A DNA stretch of 5,024 nucleotides, taken from contig PXES01000087.1 of assembly GCA_003564655.1 (NCBI GenBank), forward strand, positions 1 through 5,024. Direction: 5' to 3'. Shown here in pieces: positions 1 through 4,010 of this stretch (the stretch's first letter is position 1; each line of letters begins with the position of its first letter). This DNA comes from Paracoccaceae bacterium (GTDB lineage: Bacteria; Pseudomonadota; Alphaproteobacteria; Rhodobacterales; Rhodobacteraceae). The position numbers were made by a program, and so were the translations under genes. The notes beneath the pieces are model-generated. The model ran no database searches, was not told the DNA's origin, and saw nothing but the letters and a program-made list of their open reading frames with translations.

Positions 1-291
1 GACTACCGGCTGTTCTACAATGTGAACTTTCCGCCCATCGCGCGCGGGGCGGTAAAGGGCATGAAGGTCGCCCCGCAAGGGTACAGAAAAGATACGTTTT
101 TCGGGGTCGAGGCACAGACGTCGCCGACCGGTCGACGGTTTTTGTGGATCAAGGGCGGCCCGCAGCATCTGCCCACGGCGCCCGGCACCGATGCGGCGGT
201 CAATCTGGACGGCTACATCTCGATCACGCCGATGCGCGCGGACCTGACCGCCCATGACGCGATGGACACGGTGCGAAAGGCGCTGGAATGA
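1..291 (+). CDS. surE: SurE 5'/3'-nucleotidase, C-terminal part (5' end outside window)
   Basis: The reading frame is open from the first base and gives 96 residues, beginning DYRLFYNVNFPP. SurE is a metal-dependent survival-protein phosphatase acting on nucleoside monophosphates (and, in some species, polyphosphate), usually about 250-265 residues, so roughly the last third is present. The recognisable family pieces are the N-x-N-x-P strand (NVNFPP, residues 7-12), the W-I-x-G-G-P segment near residue 50, and the C-terminal block PGTDAAVNLDGYISITPM followed by DLTAHDAMD, which closely follows the E. coli C-terminus. The N-terminal catalytic metal site (the DD, S and N residues of the family) is not in the window, so activity cannot be judged. 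A GTG at position 22 is internal, not a start. The stop overlaps the pcm start (ATGA), the usual surE-pcm arrangement, implying co-transcription and translational coupling. Confidence 0.93.
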   Translation, partial: DYRLFYNVNFPPIARGAVKGMKVAPQGYRKDTFFGVEAQTSPTGRRFLWIKGGPQHLPTAPGTDAAVNLDGYISITPMRADLTAHDAMDTVRKALE

Positions 292-929
292 GTGACGATC
301 TGGCCGAGGCCCGGATGCGCTTCATCTACACGCTGCGCTCGCGCGGGGTGACGGATGCGCGCGTCCTCTCGGCGATGGAGCGGATCGACCGGCGCGAGTT
401 CGTCACCGGCGTCTTTGCCGAACGCGCCTATGAGGACATGCCCCTGCCCATCGCCTGCGGCCAGACGATCAGCCAGCCCTCGGTCGTGGCGCTGATGACC
501 GAGGCGCTGCAGGTCGGCCCGCGCGACAAGGTGCTCGAGGTGGGCACCGGCTCGGGCTATCAGGCCGCGATCCTCAGCCAGCTTGCCCGCCGCGTCTACA
601 CGGTCGAGCGGCACCGCGCACTGGCGCAGGGCGCACAGGCGCTGTTCGACCGGCTGGGGCTGGCGAACATCACCGCCATGGTCTCGGATGGCAGCCACGG
701 TCTGCCCGATCAGGCCCCGTTTGATCGCATTATCGTGACTGCAGCCGCCGAGGACCCGCCCGGCCCCCTCTTGGCCCAGTTGCGCATCGGGGGTATCATG
801 ATCGTGCCGGTCGGACAGTCGGACACGGTGCAGACGTTGATCCGCGTCCGCCGGGACGAGAACGGGTTCGACTACGAGGAATTGCGCGCCGTGCGCTTCG
901 TGCCGCTGGTCGAGGGGCTCGGGGCGTGA
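288..929 (+). CDS. pcm: Protein-L-isoaspartate O-methyltransferase
   Basis: This 213-residue protein has the usual length for bacterial Pcm. The enzyme transfers a methyl group from S-adenosylmethionine to isoaspartyl residues in aged proteins, starting their repair in the cytoplasm. Visible motifs in order are the substrate-loop segment YEDMPLPI (48-55), the signature GQTISQP (58-64), SAM-binding motif I VLEVGTGSGYQAAIL (82-96), the acidic ribose-binding end of strand 2 in VYTVER (about 104-109), the post-II segment FDRIIVTAAA (about 147-156), and GGIMIVPVG (about 171-179), typical of the C-terminal half. The ATG at 288 is preferred because the sequence AAAGG at 276-280 lies 7 bases upstream, inside surE, and the N-terminus matches the family. 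It overlaps surE by 4 bases. No inactivating change is seen. A generic class I methyltransferase is unlikely given the GQTISQP motif and the surE linkage. Confidence 0.96.
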   Translation: MSDDLAEARMRFIYTLRSRGVTDARVLSAMERIDRREFVTGVFAERAYEDMPLPIACGQTISQPSVVALMTEALQVGPRDKVLEVGTGSGYQAAILSQLARRVYTVERHRALAQGAQALFDRLGLANITAMVSDGSHGLPDQAPFDRIIVTAAAEDPPGPLLAQLRIGGIMIVPVGQSDTVQTLIRVRRDENGFDYEELRAVRFVPLVEGLGA

Positions 930-1000
930 GGCAGGGCCGGATGGCGGACCAACCGTCACGAGGCGCCAGGGGCCACCGAGGCAAGGGGCAGAGACCGAAG

Positions 1001-2185
1001 ATGACCGTAACCCGCATTTCGCTTCTGTGCAGCGCCGCTGCCTTCACGCTCGCCGCCTGCGGTGATTTCGATCTGGACATGCGCACCCCCGACAGCGGCT
1101 TCAACACCTCTGACGCGGCGCGCCAGGCCACGGCCTCGCGCCCCCGCGCCGATGGGCGCGGCGTCATCAGCTACCCGGATTACCAGGTCGTCGTCGCGCG
1201 TGGTGGCGACAGCGTGCAGACGGTCGCCGAGCGCATCGGCATGAGCGCGCGCGAACTGGCCAGCTTCAACGCGCTGACGCCCGAGACGACCCTGCGCGCG
1301 GGCGAGGTGCTGGCGCTGCCCAGCCGCGTCGGCGACGGCCCCTCTGCCACCGATGCGGACCGCATCGACGTCTCGACGCTGGCCGACACGGCCATCGCCC
1401 GGGCCGAGGGACGGACCCCCGACCCCGCCCCCACGCGGACGCAGACGCAACCCGCCAGCGCGCAGCCCACCCAGCACCGCGTCGCGCGCGGCGAGACGGC
1501 CTTCCAGATCGCGCGGCTCTACAATGTGACGCCCCGCGCGCTGGCCGACTGGAACGGCCTCGACCCCGAGATGCGCGTGCGCGAGGGGCAGGTACTGATG
1601 ATCCCCGTTGCCGCCGACGTTGCCGCCGACCGTGCGGGCGCGAGCCCCGAGCCGCAGCGCGAGGATCGCTCCGAGAGCGTCCCCCAGCCCGGTGCCGGCA
1701 GCGCCACCCCGACCCCGCCCAGCGCGCGCGCGCCGCTGCCCGACCCAGAGCCGTCGGCGGATGAGGCCGAGGTCGCCGCGCAGGAGGCCCGCCCCCCCTC
1801 GCCCAGCCTGTCGGAGGAACGCACCGACACCACGCGCCCGCAATTCGCGATGCCCGTGGACGGGCGCATCATCCGCGCCTATGGCCCGCCCCGGTCCGAG
1901 GGGATCGGCATTGCCGCCTCGGCGGGCACCGACGTCAAGGCCGCGGCTGCGGGCACGGTCTCGCGCATCGTGCGCACCACCAATGACATCACCTTTGTCA
2001 TCGTCTCGCATGGCAACCAGCTTTCGACCGTTTATGCCAATGTCGCGGATGTCGCGGTCAGCGAGGGGGCACGGGTCACCCAGGGCCAGACCCTCGCCAA
2101 GGTCGCAGGGGGGGAGTCGCCCAATCTGCATTTCGAGGTCCGGCGCGGCACGGAAAGTCAGGACCCGATGCGCTTCCTGCAATGA
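1001..2185 (+). CDS. nlpD: NlpD-like lipoprotein: two LysM domains and a degenerate LytM (M23) domain
   Basis: From the ATG at 1001 this is a 394-residue lipoprotein. Residues 1-20 form a lipoprotein signal peptide with lipobox L-A-A-C (cleavage before Cys20). LysM domains lie at about 60-108 (YQVVVARGGDSVQTVAERIG onwards) and 158-203 (HRVARGETAFQIARLYNV onwards). A Pro/Ala/Glu-rich linker follows at about 204-280, then a LytM/M23 fold from about 282 to the end. In active M23 peptidases zinc is held by H-x3-D, and catalysis uses H in the Y-x-H segment and the first H of HLHFE. Here these read RSEGIGIAA (298-306), VYANV (344-348) and NLHFE (375-379), so the H-x3-D pair and two further histidines are missing. 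It therefore probably binds peptidoglycan and activates an amidase, as NlpD/EnvC (and DipM of Caulobacter) do, rather than cutting. A longer GTG start at 926 overlaps the pcm stop, but it would put 25 charged residues before the signal peptide, so 1001 is preferred. AAGGGG at 983-988 is a weak, rather distant ribosome site. The surE-pcm-nlpD order supports the name; true orthology with enteric NlpD is inferred. Confidence 0.85.
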   Translation: MTVTRISLLCSAAAFTLAACGDFDLDMRTPDSGFNTSDAARQATASRPRADGRGVISYPDYQVVVARGGDSVQTVAERIGMSARELASFNALTPETTLRAGEVLALPSRVGDGPSATDADRIDVSTLADTAIARAEGRTPDPAPTRTQTQPASAQPTQHRVARGETAFQIARLYNVTPRALADWNGLDPEMRVREGQVLMIPVAADVAADRAGASPEPQREDRSESVPQPGAGSATPTPPSARAPLPDPEPSADEAEVAAQEARPPSPSLSEERTDTTRPQFAMPVDGRIIRAYGPPRSEGIGIAASAGTDVKAAAAGTVSRIVRTTNDITFVIVSHGNQLSTVYANVADVAVSEGARVTQGQTLAKVAGGESPNLHFEVRRGTESQDPMRFLQ

Positions 2186-2219
2186 CACCGGCTTGCGCCG
2201 CAAGGGCTGGCGCAGTAGG

Positions 2220-2235
2220 CTGTTAGCGCTAACCG
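2220..2235. promoter_or_regulatory. Palindromic operator candidate upstream of eda (LacI-family type)
   Basis: The sequence CTGTTAGCGCTAACCG contains a perfect 12-bp palindrome, GTTAGCGCTAAC (2222-2233). The symmetry extends to 16 bp with one mismatched pair (2221/2234). The AT-containing arms around a central GCGC stand out from the GC-rich surroundings. The form, with a central CG and TTAG/CTAA arms, resembles operators of LacI-family repressors of sugar and sugar-acid catabolism. It ends 8 bases before the AGGAG ribosome site of eda (2244-2248), a position suited to repression of transcription starting nearby. A very weak promoter could be read as TTGCGC (2194-2199), 16 bases, TAGGCT (2216-2221), which would place the palindrome across the -10/start region. 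The regulator and its ligand are not known from this window. Confidence 0.55.
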
Positions 2236-2256
2236 TGCCAGACAGGAGCCGCCCCC

Positions 2257-2898
2257 ATGACCCCTTCCGAGCAGAGCCAGCATGCGCTCGCGCTGTGCCA
2301 GCGCGCGCCGGTCATCCCGGTTCTGGTGATCGAGGACGCAGCCCACGCCCGCCCGCTGGCCGAAGCGCTGGTCGCAGGCGGCCTGCCCGCGCTCGAGGTG
2401 ACGCTGCGCACCGATGCCGCGCTTGACGCCATCGCCGCCATGGCGGCGGTCGAGGGGGCGATCGTCGGGGCGGGCACAGTGCTGAGCCCCGCGCAGATGG
2501 CCGCGGCGAAAGAGGCCGGAGCACGCTTTGCCGTGTCACCCGGCGCGACGCCCGCGCTGATCGATGCCTCGCGGCTGCACGCCCTGCCGCTCTTGCCCGG
2601 CGCACAGACCTGTTCGGAGGTGATGACGCTTCTGGAACAGGGCTACAGCGTGCAGAAATTCTTCCCGGCCGAGGCGATCGGCGGTGTGGCGGCGCTGAAA
2701 TCCATCGCCGGGCCGCTGCCGCAGGTGACATTCTGCCCCACGGGCGGCATCTCGGTGGCCCGCGCGCCCGACTATCTGGCGCTGCCGAATGTGGTCTGCG
2801 TCGGCGGAAGCTGGGTCGCGCCCAAGGACGCGATGGTGCGCGGCGACTGGCAGGCGATCACCGATCTGGCCGGGGCGGCGGCGGCGCTGACGGCCTGA
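2257..2898 (+). CDS. eda: KDPG/KHG aldolase (2-dehydro-3-deoxy-phosphogluconate aldolase)
   Basis: The 213-residue product has the standard length of the class I KDPG aldolase, a cytoplasmic (beta/alpha)8 trimer that splits 2-keto-3-deoxy-6-phosphogluconate into pyruvate and glyceraldehyde-3-phosphate, the last step of the Entner-Doudoroff pathway. Visible in order: VIPVLVIED (19-27), the ALEVTLRT strand (45-52) with the general-base Glu47 and Arg51, GAGTVLSP (71-78), FAVSPGATP (91-99), LLPGAQTCSE (112-121), the Schiff-base segment VQKFFPAEA with Lys134, FCPTGGIS (159-166) and VGGSW (182-186) for phosphate binding. All catalytic residues are present. The ATG at 2257 has a good AGGAG at 2244-2248, spaced 8 bases. 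edd is not adjacent within the window, so the gene seems to be transcribed alone, probably under the palindrome just upstream. It could also act on 4-hydroxy-2-oxoglutarate, as many Eda enzymes do. Confidence 0.96.
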   Translation: MTPSEQSQHALALCQRAPVIPVLVIEDAAHARPLAEALVAGGLPALEVTLRTDAALDAIAAMAAVEGAIVGAGTVLSPAQMAAAKEAGARFAVSPGATPALIDASRLHALPLLPGAQTCSEVMTLLEQGYSVQKFFPAEAIGGVAALKSIAGPLPQVTFCPTGGISVARAPDYLALPNVVCVGGSWVAPKDAMVRGDWQAITDLAGAAAALTA

Positions 2899-2919
2899 GC
2901 GGGCGCCTGCACGGGCCGC

Positions 2920-2948
2920 TGGACGGAAACGCCGCGCGCGCGTATCAT
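2920..2948 (+). promoter_or_regulatory. Sigma70-type promoter candidate for the L,D-transpeptidase gene
   Basis: TGGACG (2920-2925, 4 of 6 matches to TTGACA) and TATCAT (2943-2948, 5 of 6 matches to TATAAT) are separated by exactly 17 bases. TATCAT is the only AT-rich hexamer in the 93-bp gap between eda and the next gene. Transcription would start near 2955 and give a leader of about 37 nt that contains the hairpin at 2971-2988. This is pattern matching only, and the spacer is an unusual GC alternation (CGCGCGCGCG). Confidence 0.5.
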
Positions 2949-2970
2949 CCGCAACGGGGCAGGCAGACAG

Positions 2971-2988
2971 GCAACCTAGGGAGGTTGC
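2971..2988 (+). promoter_or_regulatory. Hairpin enclosing the ribosome binding site of the L,D-transpeptidase gene
   Basis: GCAACC (2971-2976) and GGTTGC (2983-2988) are perfect 6-base complements around the hexaloop TAGGGA. The Shine-Dalgarno AGGGAGG (2978-2984), 7 bases before the ATG at 2992, is thus partly in the loop and partly in the 3' arm. The mRNA could mask or present its ribosome site by this fold. The SD itself is strong; a regulatory role for the hairpin is inference. Confidence 0.5.
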
Positions 2989-2991
2989 GCA

Positions 2992-3630
2992 ATGCGGATG
3001 ATGGACCGCCGCGGTTTTCTGGCTATGTCGGCCAGCGCGCTGGCGCTGGGGGGCTGTGTGCCGGGCCTCGCGCCCGCGGCACCGCCGCCCGAGATCGCGC
3101 CGCTCGACTACACGGCGCGGCGCGACGGCGGCCATCCGCTGCGCGCCATCGATCTGGGCGAGATCCCCGACTTCCTGCACCGCCAGATCGTGCCCTACCA
3201 GACCGAGGAAGCCCCCGGCACCATCATCATCGAGAACGCCAATCGGCTGCTCTATCTGATCGTCGAGGACGGGTATGCGCTGCGCTATGGCATCTCGGTC
3301 GGGCGCGAGGGGTTCGACTGGACAGGCGCGGCGCATGTCTACCGCAAGGCGCGCTGGCCCACCTGGACACCGCCGCCCGAGATGATCGAACGCGAGCCGC
3401 ATCTGGAACGCTGGAAGGACGGCCAGCCCGGCGGGCCGGACAACCCGTTGGGTGCGCGGGCGCTCTACCTGATGAGCAATGGGCGCGATGAGGGATATCG
3501 CATCCACGGCACGCCGGAATGGCGCTCGATCGGGCGGTTCGCCTCGTCGGGGTGTTTCCGGATGCTGCAGCAGGATGTGATCGACCTCTATGCGCGGGTG
3601 CCGGTGGGCACGCGCGTTCTGGTGATCTGA
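2992..3630 (+). CDS. L,D-transpeptidase (YkuD domain), Tat-type lipoprotein
   Basis: The 212-residue protein begins with MRMMDRRGFLAM, a twin-arginine-like motif (R6-R7-G-F-L), then an Ala/Leu-rich core ending in L-G-G-C (19-22), a lipobox. It is therefore probably exported folded by Tat and lipidated at Cys22. A Pro-rich tether (about 26-37) leads to a YkuD catalytic domain from about 76 to the end. Conserved parts are IIIENANRLLYLI (78-90), YGISVGREGFDWTG (99-112), NPLGARALYL (151-160), and the catalytic block IHGTPEW (171-177) to SSGCFRM (185-191), with His172 and nucleophile Cys188. The His two residues before Cys in the textbook S-H-G-C motif is Ser186 here. Such enzymes make 3-3 peptidoglycan crosslinks or attach lipoproteins to the wall in the periplasm; which of these cannot be told. 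The ATG at 2992 has AGGGAGG 7 bases upstream; ATGs at 2998 and 3001 are less well spaced. It probably has its own promoter (2920-2948). Confidence 0.93.
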   Translation: MRMMDRRGFLAMSASALALGGCVPGLAPAAPPPEIAPLDYTARRDGGHPLRAIDLGEIPDFLHRQIVPYQTEEAPGTIIIENANRLLYLIVEDGYALRYGISVGREGFDWTGAAHVYRKARWPTWTPPPEMIEREPHLERWKDGQPGGPDNPLGARALYLMSNGRDEGYRIHGTPEWRSIGRFASSGCFRMLQQDVIDLYARVPVGTRVLVI

Positions 3631-3643
3631 ACCCGGCCCGAAA

Positions 3644-3709
3644 AGCGCCCGCGAGCGGAGCCCGCCCACCCGACCCTGCCCCCCCGACCCTGCCCCCCTC
3701 GCGGGCGCT
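3644..3709. repeat. Perfect 12-bp inverted repeat just after the ldt stop
   Basis: AGCGCCCGCGAG (3644-3655) is exactly complementary to CTCGCGGGCGCT (3698-3709), with a 42-nt C-rich loop between them. The first arm begins 14 bases after the ldt stop. The loop is large and no U-tract follows, so it is not a standard intrinsic terminator, though it could still stabilise the 3' end. The left arm recurs exactly at 3823-3834. Confidence 0.75.
3669..3698. repeat. Short tandem repeat, 14-bp unit
   Basis: The unit CGACCCTGCCCCCC occurs twice in perfect tandem (3671-3684 and 3685-3698), with the period-14 match extending 2 bases to the left. It fills most of the loop between the 12-bp inverted arms. 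It is C-rich on the plus strand and likely a slippage product. Confidence 0.8.
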
Positions 3710-3728
3710 GCCTGCGCGATGCGCAGGC
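3710..3728. repeat. Perfect 8-bp hairpin, 3-nt loop
   Basis: GCCTGCGC (3710-3717) pairs with GCGCAGGC (3721-3728) around the loop GAT. It abuts the right arm of the preceding inverted repeat with no gap, so in single-stranded form the two helices could stack. The following base run is GG, not T, so terminator function is uncertain. Confidence 0.75.
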
Positions 3729-3762
3729 GGGGCTGACCCGGGGTCGCGCCTGTCGCTCAACC

Positions 3763-3792
3763 GGCAGCGCCTCAATTGGCAGCGCCTGGCTT
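3763..3792. repeat. Direct repeat, 15-bp period
   Basis: GGCAGCGCCT occurs at 3763-3772 and 3778-3787; the 15-base units agree at 12 of 15 positions. The first nine bases, GGCAGCGCC, are also the exact reverse complement of 3704-3712, so either copy could compete for pairing with the hairpin region upstream. Confidence 0.7.
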
Positions 3793-3803
3793 CGACACGG
3801 CCC

Positions 3804-3822
3804 CGCCCCCGGAACGGGGGCG
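3804..3822. repeat. Perfect 8-bp GC hairpin, GAA loop
   Basis: CGCCCCCG (3804-3811) pairs with CGGGGGCG (3815-3822) around GAA. It abuts the 12-base word at 3823-3834 directly. It is a very stable stem by composition, with no T-tract on either side. Confidence 0.75.
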
Positions 3823-3872
3823 AGCGCCCGCGAGTGGCCATGGGCGGGCGGGCGGGGCCTCGAGCGGGCGCT
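3823..3872. repeat. Second copy of the 12-base arm with a near-exact inverted partner
   Basis: AGCGCCCGCGAG (3823-3834) is identical to the arm at 3644-3655. CTCGAGCGGGCGCT (3859-3872) is its reverse complement apart from a 2-base insertion (AG). The 24-base interior is unrelated to that of the first pair and includes GGGCGGGCGGGCGGGG, a G-tract run at 3842-3857. Confidence 0.7.
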
Positions 3873-3896
3873 TCTGCCCACGCTGGGGCAGAAGCG
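3869..3896. terminator. Strong 11-bp hairpin, possible terminator without T-tract
   Basis: CGCTTCTGCCC (3869-3879) and GGGCAGAAGCG (3886-3896) are perfect complements with a 6-nt loop, ACGCTG. This is the best stem-loop of compact shape in the spacer and would work equally on both strands between the converging genes. The absence of a T-run makes a classical intrinsic terminator uncertain, but high-GC bacteria often show such stems after genes. Confidence 0.45.
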
Positions 3897-3900
3897 GCAC

Positions 3901-3918
3901 CCCGCATTGTGATGCGGG
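3901..3918. repeat. Perfect 7-bp hairpin, TGTG loop
   Basis: CCCGCAT (3901-3907) pairs with ATGCGGG (3912-3918). It lies 4 bases after the 11-bp hairpin, so the two form a tandem stem pair, which would come about 90 bases after the trpB stop on the minus strand. Confidence 0.65.
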
Positions 3919-4010
3919 ACTGAAAGCACCCGTTGCGACAGCCCGCCCGGCGGCGGCGGCGACCAGTGCAGCAGGCGCGGGTTTCCGTCCGGTGAACGGG
4001 GCGCGGCCGG

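Larger units (their letters stand above)
3631..4010. other. Repeat-rich, gene-free spacer between convergent ldt and trpB
   Basis: These 380 bases lie between the stop of the L,D-transpeptidase gene (plus) and the stop of trpB (minus). Open frames crossing it give low-complexity Arg/Pro/Ala-rich translations without recognisable motifs or good ribosome sites, so I see no gene. The stretch is dominated by inverted repeats (3644/3698, 3710/3721, 3804/3815, 3823/3859, 3869/3886, 3901/3912) and two short direct repeats (3669-3698, 3763-3792). No T-tract follows any stem on either strand. The likely role is termination or mRNA 3'-end protection for both converging transcripts. A structured RNA cannot be excluded. 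Confidence 0.7.

Noticed and set aside
956..2203. Long minus-strand open frame opposite the NlpD-like gene (415 codons)
   Set aside because: It mirrors a confident plus-strand gene in very GC-rich DNA, where stop codons are rare. The translation is Arg/Gly/Ala-rich with no motif, and the lipoprotein gene fully explains the region.
2192..2204. Small hairpin CTTGC-GCC-GCAAG after the NlpD-like gene, as a terminator
   Set aside because: It has only a 5-bp stem, a 3-nt loop and no T-tract; too weak to call in this composition.
1608..2426. Plus-strand frame of 272 codons overlapping the NlpD-like gene and eda
   Set aside because: The Arg/Pro/Ala-dominated translation lies in an alternative frame of two recognised genes.
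2931..2941. Alternating CG run as Z-DNA or a repeat element
   Set aside because: About ten bases of CG alternation are expected by chance in such GC-rich DNA, and it coincides with the spacer of the promoter candidate.
2536..3669. Long minus-strand open frame across eda and the L,D-transpeptidase gene (377 codons)
   Set aside because: It runs antisense through two clear genes and their intergenic gap, and has no recognisable domain. It is a shadow of codon bias.
3842..3857. G-tract run GGGCGGGCGGGCGGGG as a G-quadruplex
   Set aside because: It has four G-tracts with single-base loops and could fold, but this is isolated, not at a promoter, and the same bases can pair in hairpins. There is not enough to list it as a feature.
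3985..3999. CCGT/ACGG stem just downstream of trpB, as its terminator
   Set aside because: It has a four-base stem with a 7-nt loop and no U-run on the minus strand. The stems at 3869-3918 are better candidates.
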